Part shown: in pieces, positions 11,985 to 21,756 of the stretch
Layout of the letters: every line of letters begins with the position of its first letter
How positions within the stretch are numbered: position 1 is the stretch's first letter
Assembly: GCA_029204225.1 (NCBI GenBank)
Contig: CM055110.1
Span: 38,376,747-38,440,746 of the forward strand
Reading direction: 5' to 3'
Length of the DNA stretch: 64,000 nt
Origin: Diphasiastrum complanatum
Lineage: Eukaryota > Streptophyta > Lycopodiopsida > Lycopodiales > Lycopodiaceae
Made by a program: the position numbers and the translations under genes
The notes under the pieces: model-generated
What the model saw: only the letters and a program-made list of their open reading frames with translations
Databases searched by the model: none
What the model was told of the DNA's origin: nothing

Positions 11985-13275
11985 TCTTCTGTGCTACAAT
12001 GAACAACATGAATTTCACGACTCAGCAGTCTTTCACGTATAAAGTGATACAGAATCTCAATGTGTTTGGTTCTCGCATGGAACACTGGATTCTTTGCTAG
12101 CTGAATGCCACTCTGACTGTCGCTATGTAATGTCGTGGGATTTTTTTGCTTCATGCCAACTTCTTCCAAGATTTGTCTCAACCGTATAGCTTCCTGTGTT
12201 GCACTACACATTGCCTTATACTCTGCTTCTATGGTGGAAAGAGCAATTGTACTTTGCTTCTTACTAGACCAGGAAAAACAACTACCACAAAACTAGAATA
12301 CATACCCTGTGGTGGATCTATGATCATCATAGTCGCCTCCCCAATCCGCATCCACATAACCACAAAACTCGGGTAACCCATCATGCTTCCTGTAAATCAA
12401 GCCATAATCTGAAGTGCCTTTCACATAACACAAAATGCGTTTAGTTGCCTTCCAATGTGTTTCTGTAGGTGTTGCCATAAACTGACTTACAATGCCAACA
12501 ACATAGCATATATCTGGTCTAGTCGTGGTAAGGCAAATCAAGCTCCCTACCAACTGTCTATACAGCGTAGCATCAAATGGTTGTGACTCATCAAGCTTAG
12601 AAAGCTTTTTACCAAGTTCAATGGGAGTATTCACTGGTTTGCAATCCTGCAACCTAAACTTGTGCAGCAACTTCACCTGTGTTAAACCCACTCCGTGTCC
12701 TTTTTGCCACACCTCTACTCCAAGGCAATAATGCATCAAGCTGAGATCTGTCATCTTGCATTGTTCCATGAGGTCTTTCTTGATCATATCTATCATCTCT
12801 TGATTATTTCTCGTACTAATCAAGTCATCAACATAAAGAGCAATCAAAGCAACCATACCATCAAAGCATAAGACATATAGATTTGGATCAGAATGTGTTC
12901 TCAACATCTCCTTTGAGCAAAAGTAGGCATCAATCCTGCTATACCACGCACGTGGTGCCTGTTTAAGACCATAAAGCGCTTTCTTCAAGTGACATACTTT
13001 ATTTTCCTGTCCCTTTTCTACAAAGCCTTCAGGTTGATCCATGAACACCTCTTCTTCTAACTCACCATTTTGAAAAGCAGATTTCACATCCATCTGATGC
13101 AAAGGCCAACGAGAGTGTGAAGCTAAAGCAACAAGTAGACGTAGAGTATTCCACTTACATACCGACGCAAAGGTCTCATCATAGTCGATGCCTTTACTTT
13201 GTGCATACCCTTTGATCACCAATCTTGCCTTGTGCTTTGCTATACTTCCATCTGCATGATACTTAGTCCTAAATA
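11985..13275 (-). pseudogene. Element A reverse transcriptase and RNase H
   Basis: An open stretch of 309 codons (13,222-12,293) covers RT: GIDYDETFASVCKWNTLRLL, HQMDVKSAFQNGELEEEVFM (first catalytic Asp region), LKKALYGLKQAPRAWY, and the ALYVDDLI active site. The leading KWVFRTKYHADGS segment lies just upstream behind a stop. RNase H starts at YVDADWGGDYDDHRSTTGYVF, is cut by a TAG, and resumes in frame with CFSWSSKKQS, LSTIEAEYKAM, LHSDSQSGIQLAKN and HARTKHIEI (to 11,985). The final helix and the usual DIFTKPL motif are missing. It would copy element RNA into cDNA in the virus-like particle. The RT core seems intact apart from the upstream stop, so the lesions are in RNase H and at the 3' end. 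Confidence 0.92.
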
Positions 13276-14750
13276 CCCATTTTCAACCAATGGGTTTCTT
13301 GCCAACTGGTGTTTCTACTAAGTCCCACGTGTTATGCTTAGCAATTGACTCCATCTCCTCTCCTAGTCGAAGGTTCTTTGCTTTGAATAATGCTAGATAA
13401 GAGAGCATAATTTGCTTCATACCTTTCAAGTTGTGTCTTCTCTCTTGTTGATCTTCGTAGATCTCCCTGGCTAGATGATCCTGGAAAGTCATCCATATCG
13501 CGGCTCTCCAACAATCTCTCAAACCACTTAGGGAGCTTCCTGTTAGGTGATCGGCTTCCTGGTGAAAATGTATCCCACAGTACATCCTTCTCCTTGTGTT
13601 TGCCACCTGCAACTTCGATCCTTCTTGCACCAAAAGGTTTGTCCCTACCTTTCCAACCTGTCTCTTGGGATTGAGTAGTAGTATCTTGAGATGTATTCTC
13701 ATGTTCATCACTTGGAAGGTCAATGAATGGATCATCATTAGAAGGTATCCTCACTATACCATCTTTCCCACTGGATGTATCTATTTTCTCAGCATCCTCG
13801 TCTTCATACATCTTGGATTCATCAGAGATAACATCACGGCATATATGGATTTTGTTTTCGACTGGATCAAAACATCTGTAGTCCTTCACACGATCATCAT
13901 ATCCTAGGAATATGCACTTGATTGCTTTTACATCAAGTTTACGTCTCTCTTCCTTAGTAATGTGTACAAAGGCCTTACATCCAAAGATTCGCAAGTGGTT
14001 CACCTTTGGCTTCTTCTTCGTGAATGCTTCCTCATGTGTTATCTTTGGTATGGCAATGGTAGGACTTCTATTTTGAAGATAATCTGTCGTACTGCATGCT
14101 TCTGACCAAAAATCTTTTGGTAGTTTCATCTCAGCTAGCATAGATCTGGCACTTTCCACAATCGTACAATTCTTGCGCTCAGCTACACCATTGAGAGCAG
14201 GAGTATGAGCTTGCGTAAATTGTCTTTTAATCCCACATTGATCACAAAGATCATTGAAGTCATTAGACTTGTACTCACCTCCACTATCTGATCTTAGAAC
14301 TTTGATCTTCCTACCTGTCTGATTTTCAACCAATGCTTTGAAGCTCTTGAAATTGTCAAATGCATCTGATTTCTTCTTCAAGAAGTAGATCCATGTCTTT
14401 CGTGACATATCATCAATAAAGGTCATGAAATAGAAGGCTTTACCTAAGGACATGGTCCTCATAGGCCCGCATAAATCTGTGTGAATTAAATCCAGGATGT
14501 TCTTTGCTCTTGCAACACCACCTTTATTGAGCTTCTCTCAATGCTGCTTCCCATGTGCACAAGATTCGCACATCGATTTCAAGTGATCTTCTATGGTAGG
14601 CAATCCTATTATCATCTCCAATTTTCTCATCAAACTGAGGCTTCCCAAGTTTAAGTGACCAAGCCTCTTATGCCGCAACTCAATTTGTGATGGAATGGAT
14701 GACACAAGTCCATGTTGGTCCTTGATTGTAGCATTCAACCTGTACAATTT
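13276..14750 (-). pseudogene. Element A integrase
   Basis: The HHCC zinc-binding domain is at 14,747-14,538 (LRHKRLGHLNLGSL and MCESCAHGKQH). The catalytic core runs from 14,462: MTFIDDMSRKTWIYFLKKK, LRSDSGGEYKSNDF and ALNGVAERKNCTIVESARS supply the three acidic DDE residues, all present. The C-terminal RIFGCKAFVHI and CIFLGYDDRVKDYRCFDP blocks are typical of copia integrase. The core frame stays open for 374 codons to 13,338, then a frameshift near 13,390-13,400 moves to the frame with SIAKHNTWDLVETPVGKKPIG, which leads to RT. A break also separates the zinc domain from the core near 14,530. This enzyme would insert element cDNA into chromosomes. Confidence 0.92.
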
Positions 14751-15225
14751 TGTATTTGGGCTCTCTTACTCCTTTCGCAATAACTTTGAATTTTTGGTTC
14801 ACATCCTTCACAAAGCAATGATCATGGGCAAATTCTACTTTCAACTGTTGATCAGTAATGACTCCAACAGAAAGTAGATTTTTCTTCAAACCTGGTATGT
14901 AAAGTACCTCCCTGATCATCCTGCTTTTTCCATCAGGTACTTGGATTGAAACGGTGCCTATCCCCTTGATCTTGCACACCTCACCATTTGCTTGTGAAAC
15001 GAACGTTCCATTATCCAACACTTTCAAGCTACTAAACCAATTCTTGTTACTTGTCATGTGTCTTGTGGCTCCCGAGTGAATATACCATGCTTGATCATCT
15101 TGATTAGATGACAATGCATATATGAAGATGCTAGAGTCTTCAATTCCACCCTCATCGACAAGGTTGCCTGCTTGTTTTGGTTTCCCCTTGCCTTGTTCCG
15201 CTAGGAATTTGCGACATTCACTCTT
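14680..15225 (-). pseudogene. Element A protease with mutated active site
   Basis: An open frame from 15,114 gives AWYIHSGATRHMTSNKNWF, then GIGTVSIQVPDG, EVLYIPGLKKNLLSVG and a C-terminal tail that runs into the pre-integrase region. Copia aspartic proteases have DSGA[ST]; here the catalytic Asp is His (IHSGAT), so this copy cannot process its polyprotein. The frame otherwise stays open into 14,680, overlapping the HHCC domain by a frameshift. Confidence 0.88.
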
Positions 15226-15985
15226 TTAATGGCCCTTTTTACCACAATGCTTCGAAGCATTGCCTTTCTTCTTGGTCTTACTGGAAGATCCCTCATCCTC
15301 ATGAGACTTGGCAAATTGCTGCTTAGACTTCTTCTTGCCCTTGCCCTTGCCTTGTTTTTGGCGTGTCGCAAGTGCCTGATCGTCAGTATTTTGACGTCTA
15401 GCTTTCACCATCTCTTGCCGTTGCTCTTCCTGCATCAAGATTCATGTGAGCTCGTCGAAGGTTGGCAATCTTTCTCTTGATGCTATTCCGCTCACAAACA
15501 TATGATAAGGTTCTGCAATGCCACACAATGCATTGTGCACCAGCTCCACATCACGTATGCACTCACCAATAGAATGCACTTCATCCCTCATTGTCTTGAT
15601 TCTGGTCATGTACGTTTGAATGTGCTCTCCTTGTTCCATGCGGGCACTATTTAGCTCTGACTTCAGAAACATAGTTCTAGACGGATTTGACGTCTCGAAC
15701 TGCTCCTTTAGCACATTCCATGCCTGTCTGGGTGTAACAACATCACAAATGTGGGTAATGATGATCCTTCACTAACAAGTTAATGAAGGTCAAAGCTTTT
15801 CTCATCTTTTTGTCGAACACTTTGATATCCGCTTCATTTGGCAGCCTTCTCTCATCACCTGTGATGACTTCCCACACGTCTTTCTCCATCAGTATGTTTT
15901 TCATTTTGAATCTCCAAACTGCATAGTTGGAAATCCCGTCCAATTTGCTACTTTCACTCAAAATGGACTCTCCCATGTTTGCCAT
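15226..15985 (-). pseudogene. Element A gag
   Basis: The start at 15,985 (MANMGESILSESSKLDGISN) fits copia gag, followed by YAVWRFKMKNILMEKDVWEV. A frameshift near 15,740 leads to FETSNPSRTMFLKSELNSAR, then MEQGEHIQTYMTRIKTMRDE. A stop near 15,440 precedes a Lys-rich linker and the zinc knuckle SKHCGKKGH*KSEC near 15,240-15,215. In the knuckle the first Cys is Ser and a stop (TAA) follows the His, so nucleic-acid binding would be lost. Confidence 0.88.
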
Positions 15986-17277
15986 CGCAAAACTGCTTGA
16001 AACTTCTGTTGTAGGCTAAAAGCAGTATGCCGAGGCCAACTGTGATGTCAGAAGTTGAAAATAATGACCTGCACTTTTTTCCTTACTAGACCACTCGTCG
16101 CTTTTCAACCAATTTGAAAGCCAAATCGGCATCGCCTTCTGAAATGCACTCAGTCATCAACTCCCGACTACGTGCCCAGTGGAATGGTGAAATCATTTTT
16201 GGCGCACTCCAAACACTTTCTCCGCTGCAATCACTTTGTTTTGTTGTACCGTACTTGTAGATACAGTCTGTGTGCCCTTCGTTTGGAGGTTATAGCCTTT
16301 CGTTTGGGTCAAAACGGATAAGAGACCCAAAAATAGGGACTTTTCTAGTTTTTGAGCTGTTTCTTCAGCTTGAAGAAACTTCACCTTTCACTTGTGAAGG
16401 GTCCTAACTCAACTTTCAGTATGAAATTTTTTAATAAAGTTGAAGGCCAAAACACACTTCAAGGCCCTTCAACCTTTCGTTGGCTCTTTAAGCTGTCATC
16501 GAACGGTCACTTAAATCCAATGGTCCACACTACTTCTCAGAAACACAATCTATACCATTAATTGAGCATTAGGTAGATCCAACAGTGGCATGCAACTTTG
16601 TGTGCCAAATCAGTTTCCACGGGCTGCTGGGTCCTTTCAGACACAATGGGACTAGTCATGCTTGCTGCGCGCGACTGTCCACGCTACCTCCTCCTCACTT
16701 CATCCAAGATTTTTTTGGATATGGCTGCCACGTTCAGGTTTATCACATTCTCTTATCAGCTCGCAACTGCACACGGCCACTTCAAATCCTCTAATACTGA
16801 TCAAGGTGCCCTCCTTCCAACTTTTACAGCTCCAAAAAGAATTCAGAATGGAGAAAAATCTCTGATTTTGTGCCCCCAAACTCCAGACCAGGGTTTTTCA
16901 CACAAATCTGATTTTGGCTTCCTGTCCACAGTTCTTTGACATGCCAATTCTCTTCCTCTGAGGTCGCCCTAGTACTAGGAGTCTAATGCTTCAAACCGTT
17001 TGCCAAACGCTGTCCGATTGATTGCACACTGACTACAAACACCAAGTAGCTTGCTTCAGAATTTCAAAATTCCGTTTGCTGAGGTTTTGATTCAGCCGAC
17101 AACCCTTGTCTCTGAATCCTCACACAGTCTCAAGCTCACCAAGCTTATGTGTGCTAAACTCTCTGCATCAGTGTTTCTCCTTCTGTCTTCAACCCGCCGT
17201 AAACCCCGAACTCTCAGAAGACAGTTCTCCCGAAGCTCTCTTCAACGACGAGGCTATATTGTGTACACTCCCTGTAT
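15986..17277 (-). other. Element A 5' leader
   Basis: About 1.3 kb between the primer site and gag. It has no recognised domain. Its right half (about 16,890-17,277) is clearly similar, in reverse complement, to 34,600-34,920 in element B (shared blocks such as GATTTTGGCTTCCTGT and CAAACCGTTTGCCAA versus B), which ties the two elements into one family. The small plus-strand open frames here are antisense and unsupported. Confidence 0.7.
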
Positions 17278-17291
17278 GGCTCTGATACCAA
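17278..17291 (-). promoter_or_regulatory. Primer-binding site, initiator tRNA-Met type
   Basis: The minus strand reads TTGGTATCAGAGCC directly after the LTR. TGGTATCAGAGC is the standard plant copia site complementary to the 3' end of initiator methionine tRNA, and here it is perfect. Confidence 0.93.
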
Positions 17292-17292
17292 C

Positions 17293-17562
17293 TTAGAATT
17301 TGCTTTGCACAGGAACACAGATCATGATACACAATAACACACACAGAAAACACTCTCCACAACAAGCTCACATAGCAACTGTATTTCACAAAATGAAATT
17401 ACACTATACATATAGTTGTTCACTCAGGCAACCCATGCATGACCCAAGTTGTCGTTGGCGGGACGCGTGTCCCATCGACTTGCCTCGTGGCAAGGCCAAC
17501 TGATCCTTATCAACTGATAGGACCCATAGTACAGTAACACAGTGATTCTACTTTAACTGAAA
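17293..17562 (-). repeat. Element A 5' LTR
   Basis: About 270 bp, abutting the primer site. It matches in reverse complement both LTRs of element B, sharing the AATTCTAA end and the conserved GGGACGCGTGTCCC-like palindrome region and CCCATGCATG block. The outer edge (CTTTAACTGAAA) has diverged from CTTTAATTCTAA in B, so the boundary is good to a few bases. Confidence 0.85.
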
Positions 17563-17805
17563 GATCATTTTACTTAGTCCTAAGATATATCTCATTAACT
17601 AAGAAATTTGACATACCCTACAAAAGGACTAATCTTGGCTTAAGAGCCTATAGTGACTCATATTTTGCAAGTGAAAAAGTGGATCAAAATTCTACAAGTG
17701 CATTTGCTACATTCTTTTGTAATGGAGTGGTATTATGTCTTTCAAAAAAACAAGATACTATTTTCTTATCTTCGACAAAAAGACAAAATACAATCCAAAT
17801 AAAAT

Positions 17806-17922
17806 AACTTTCTTATGTGATCTCTATAGCAAAATTCAAATAAGGTAACAGTTACTTCCTTATGTAATCTCTATAGTAAAATTCAAATAAGGTAACTTCC
17901 TTATGTAATCTCTATAGCAAAC
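17806..17922. repeat. Threefold ~40-50-bp tandem repeat
   Basis: Three copies of CTTATGTRATCTCTATAG followed by CAAAATTCAAATAAGGTAAC variants; the last is partial. Confidence 0.8.
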
Positions 17923-17940
17923 ATTCTAAAGACAACAATG

Positions 17941-18560
17941 TTATTGAAATGTGTTGGTAGATTTGTACTCGGCCTCACTAGATGATAATGAGATTGTTGT
18001 TTGTTTCTTCAACATCCATGAGATAGCTCCATCACCTATAAAAATAGCATGAGAATTTATGGATTTCCTATCCATTTGATCTCCAACAAAGTCTGAATTT
18101 AAAAATCCATACACCATAGGTGATGATCCTCTATAAACAATGCCAAAATCTCTAGAACAATTCACATTTCTATTGGTAGAGATAGATAGGAATTGTGCCA
18201 ATCCCTTTCATTTCACACTCACCATCATTGGCTATGAAGATCACCTTCTTGTCAACTTCAAATGCCATCAATGATGAATAATACTCCTTATGAAATGTCA
18301 TATGTGATGTAGCTCCACTATCATTCCAGCAAAAATGAATGTCACCATGATTAGCCAAGAAACATGATGACATAACAAAAGCATCATTTGAAATTTTTTC
18401 ATCATCACCATCTTCATCAAGAGTTAGATTGCTTTGCTTCTCACCTTGATCTCTTTTCTTCTTGAATAAATCACTAGCAAAATGTCCTTTGACTCCAAAA
18501 TAGAAACATCTAGCTTAGATCTATCTTTTTTCTTGCCAACAAAAGTAGAAAACATTGTAT
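17941..18560 (-). pseudogene. Ty1-copia remnant D, protease joined to RNase H
   Basis: On the minus strand a degraded zinc-knuckle region (about 18,520) leads to a protease with intact NDSGATSHMTFHKEYYSSL and the GECEMKGIGTIPIYL motif (18,373-18,175), then directly to RNase H: DFGIVYRGSSPMVYGFLNSD and LKKQTTISLSSSEAEYKS (18,150-17,941). Integrase and RT are missing, so a deletion joined the two near 18,160. The protease block is close to that of element G (60,546-60,316), including FHKEY and IGTIPI, so this belongs to that family. Confidence 0.85.
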
Positions 18561-18610
18561 CAATTAATTTTGGACTTTGGCAAAACAATTCGACTTTTTT
18601 TAGGACTTAG

Positions 18611-18632
18611 CCCACCCCCCCCACCCCCCCCC

Positions 18633-18662
<30 letters not shown>
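18611..18662. repeat. Poly-C tract, about 52 bp
   Basis: A run of C broken only by one A near 18,623 and one G near 18,633, with the last ~29 bases pure C. The opposite strand is poly-G. It lies between the copia remnant and a CACTA-like terminus. Confidence 0.97.
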
Positions 18663-18663
<1 letters not shown>

Positions 18664-18674
18664 GCTAGTCTATA

Positions 18675-18693
18675 CACTACTAGAAGAAACATC
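18675..18693 (+). mobile_element. CACTA-like terminal sequence
   Basis: CACTACTAGAAGAAACATC matches the plant CACTA terminus pattern (CACTACTAGAAAA...). The element would extend to the right, across the DUF7869-like remnant at 18,990-20,015. I did not find the partner terminus to the right, so the full element is unproven. Confidence 0.4.
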
Positions 18694-18989
18694 ATTTCGT
18701 AAGAACATCATGATCATTTTTAATTTGTATAGTTTGAAAACTGCAAAAAACTGCAATTAAGACACATGGATTCAGTAACCAAAATTGCAAAATAATTTGT
18801 CTATTGAAAAGTATGTGCATATGTATATGGACGAGGATTGCTTTTTAATTGTTGAATAACTATTACAAAATGTGCACCTCGTTGGTGCAATTTTAGGGCT
18901 TGAACCAAAATGTATGATCATATTGCACATTGTGCATTTTCCAAGACCAAAGGATAGAATATGCACAAGTTTAGCCTTTTAGACTAATC

Positions 18990-20015
18990 CTTTGAAAGAA
19001 AGAGTGCAACAATCTGAAAGGTTCACTCCATGTATCATTCAACATTTGAAAACGAAAGTAGTGAGGATTGGTGTGTCCTTCTAGACCATCATTTCCATGA
19101 ACAATAAATGGCTCTATGAATCCTTTCCAATCCACCATTCATTAAAAACGGATTTACATTTCAATGACCTAGAGATTATACTAAAAACATGATCGATGTC
19201 TTCATGTGTGCACGTGCCCGACCATTAAAAACCCCATTGCAACAGTTTGAAATATGTTATGTGCCATAAGCATAGAACAAAGACCAAAGATGAACCTATT
19301 TTTATTCTCCCTCCAATAGTTGCCAGCCTAAATATGTAAGATGGGAGGGAGATTGTCGCGTGCAAGTTGCACCTTTCGTATTGCTCACAAAGTGGATGTG
19401 ACAACCTGATTGTTGTCATGCAGATGCAAGGTGTCTATCCACACATCACAGAGCAATTTGACTAGCACTCTACAAACATGCATTTTCGAAAAACGGTTAC
19501 CCTCCAATCTTGGAGGAGTCTTTTTGAAATGGGGCAATGTTGTTGTATTTTGATCCATGCCATCAATAATAAGACACAACGATTGCTCTAGATGTAATCT
19601 TGATTCTTCTTTCCAGTATGTGTATAGCTTTCTCGAGTCGAAAACATGCAATAAATGGATTTCTCATTCCAATATGGTGATCTTGCACCTTAATATTAGT
19701 AGAAGTTTCGATCGCATTTTTTAACTCATCACAAATCCTGCATTTGGACATTCTTTGTTTTGTTGGAGTCTTGACATATCGAAACTCATGTCTCCACAAC
19801 CGATACAATGTATTTATGGAGATTGTGAACATGCTAGTTTCTTGAAGTTCTTTGTTGATGGAATTGAAGACATCCCATGTAGACATGCCAAGAGGGAAAT
19901 GATGTTCACAATGAACTACTCCATCTTTTGATTTATGTTGAAGATGCAGTTGAAATAGAGCATGCTTTTCAAAATTCCACGCATAATAGCAAGTCCTCGT
20001 CTTGAATGTGTGCAC
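18990..20015 (-). pseudogene. DUF7869-like (DDE-like) gene, decayed copy
   Basis: On the minus strand from 20,015 several frames line up with the fuller plus-strand copy at 54,307-57,062. The first has HHFPLGMSTWDVFNSINKEL, TLYRLWRHEFRYVKTPTKQR and MSKCRICDELKNAIETS. The second, overlapping the first at 19,651-19,563, has HVFDSRKLYTYWKEESR and SLCLIIDGMDQNTTTLPH. Broken frames down to 18,990 keep FIFGLC, VAMGFLMVGH, EDIDHVFSIISRSL and DGLEGHTNPHYFRFQ. These match, from memory, the uncharacterised DUF7869 family, whose D, D/N and H-E-D motifs look like an RNase H-fold (DDE-like) nuclease core. This copy keeps a CX2C (CRIC) lost in the other copy. Stops, frameshifts and a deletion near 19,060 make it a pseudogene. 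Confidence 0.65.
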
Positions 20016-21462
20016 TGTTTTAATGTACCTGTGTTTCCATGAAATTTATAGACAATATTGTTGCGTGCCTCTGAGATTACCTATCAAAACAATCCATGCG
20101 AAACTCCCAATAGATCTTCAAATGTATTTGAACATGTGGTTTTACCTGAAACTACAGGTTTAAGTCTTAAATTGGGTTCTTCCCACATATTGCACACAAG
20201 GTTTAAATTATCTCGTGCCTTCAAAAAACACCTAAACATTTGTAAAAGGTAGTTATTTCTATCTGGTCCTCACTTTCTCCATGCATGTCGTACTATACCA
20301 ACAGGGTTAATATAGATTTTATAGTAAATAATGTCGTTTGCACAGAGGACAGTGTTAGAAAGTTATGTATTTGGTACAATTATGGCAAGTGGTTTCGGAT
20401 GTTATTCTGGTTGTCAACAAACATTAAAAAGTAACCAGTATTACTTATGGTTTGGGAATGTAATGTTAATAATTTCTAAACAACAATCTAGCCTCTATCA
20501 AATCGAATGAAATGCGTTCTACATATGAGACGTTATCAGAGTAGTACAGTAGTACTACACTCTGGCTGATTAAGGTGTCAACAGAGAATCGAGAATTGTT
20601 TGATGTATTCGCGACTGTGCAGACAATTAATTAATCGCGTTCGTGAACTATTCATTTCTAAACAGAAGTCCTCAACAACTAAAGTCCAAATTAATGGTTA
20701 AAGAACACGAATGGTTTTAGAACACGTTAGAAACTTATGTCAATGCTAATCAAAAAAACATATCAAAGACTCAATTCGTCAGACAGGGACTGTCATCTCA
20801 TATGTATACATACAATTTTATTCAATGATCATGCTAGACTGTACCAAAGATAGTCGTTATTCGAGTGCCGAAAAGAAAGTATTTGTGACAGACGAATAAG
20901 ATGGTTTTAAGACAGTTCTTTAGAGCATGCTTTACGGATACACAACAAACGACTGTAATGCACTAGAGCGACTGTCTGATCAGAGAGTAATTCATGAAAT
21001 GTGTTAGAGATTGTTAGCAGACTCAAGATCACTCACACTCAGTAGTGCGGAGAACAGAGATAAGAGAGAATAACTCACAGAACTCTATTCACTTCTTCAA
21101 TCTCTTACATAAGCATAAACTTTTCTCTCTCGATGATCGAGACTAAAGTGTGAGATCAATATATGTTCTACGGGGTGAACAAACACACCTCTAATACAAC
21201 AGGTGCATCGCTCCCGCGAAAGGGTCTAGTTAACAATTAGATTGAAAATACGTTCAAGTATACCATAGGAGGTATACTTAACTATGAGCTAAAGTTACTC
21301 TAGTTTAATATGTCTTTTCTTATCTAGTCGTTTCGTATGGATGACCTAGCAAAAAATGACTTAGGCCTCTTCATGATTTATATTTAACCAGCTCATATCT
21401 TCATTTTTGAGTATATCATGCCATATTTATGTTGATATTCAATATTTAATATTTTTGTGGCA
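20016..21462. other. Unassigned region downstream of the extra ORF
   Basis: No gene is recognised. For the minus-strand gypsy element at 21.8-27.7 kb this is where a 3' LTR would lie, but the 5' LTR is absent from the window so I cannot confirm it by comparison. A run near 21,000-21,180 (repeated CTCACA/AGAGA blocks ahead of a GTTAGAG-type string) has LTR-like style only. Confidence 0.3.
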
Positions 21463-21735
21463 TCAAATATCCCCTTCCTCAAATGTGAAACGTCCTCGTG
21501 AACATATCATCTTCATTTCGAGGATTATTCGAGAAACATTCTTGTTCGTCAGATTTTCGTTAAGGCAAAAAGATATTTCTTCGTGTATTTCATCCTTTAG
21601 ATATTTCTTCGTCTTAGAGAATATGTATCTTGATGTTTCTTTAATTGAGTAGATTGTTTTGAGTTGATCTTTGAGTTGTTGATGAAAACTGGAATCAAAC
21701 ATAAAAAATTCAGCATCCCATAGAAACATCACCAC
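21463..21735 (-). CDS. Short hypothetical ORF downstream of the extra ORF
   Basis: A 90-codon open frame with charged helical composition (HQQLKDQLKTIYSIKETSRY, KKYLKDEIHEEISF). It lies 22 bases past the end of the extra ORF on the same strand. It may be the true tail of that gene in another frame, or chance. No motif is recognised. Confidence 0.3.
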   Translation of the reverse strand: MVMFLWDAEFFMFDSSFHQQLKDQLKTIYSIKETSRYIFSKTKKYLKDEIHEEISFCLNENLTNKNVSRIILEMKMICSRGRFTFEEGDI

Positions 21736-21756
21736 AACAAAGGCACGAATGAATAT

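Larger units (their letters stand above)
11985..17562 (-). mobile_element. Ty1-copia retrotransposon A, 3'-truncated
   Basis: On the minus strand the order is 5' LTR (17,562-17,293), primer-binding site (17,291-17,278), ~1.3-kb leader, gag (15,985-15,226), protease, integrase, RT and RNase H (to 11,985). This PR-IN-RT-RH order defines Ty1-copia. The 3' end is lost inside the C-terminal RNase H: after HCSTEELL the sequence becomes the CATGTCAAG array, whereas the sister copy at 35,640-35,737 continues through DIFTKPLPREKF. There is no 3' LTR. A few stops and frameshifts break the polyprotein, fewer than in the other copies here, so this is the youngest-looking copia pol in the window. It is the same family as element B (34,313-36,066), judged by LTR, leader and RNase H similarity. 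Confidence 0.9.

Noticed and set aside
12525-12731. Plus-strand open frames across element A (also at 13,596-13,907, 14,695-14,877 and 15,229-15,480)
   Set aside because: They are antisense shadows of clear copia gag, protease, integrase and RT motifs.
20337-21200. 3' LTR of gypsy element M
   Set aside because: Expected here, but with no second LTR to compare and no clear TG...CA plus purine tract I could not define it.
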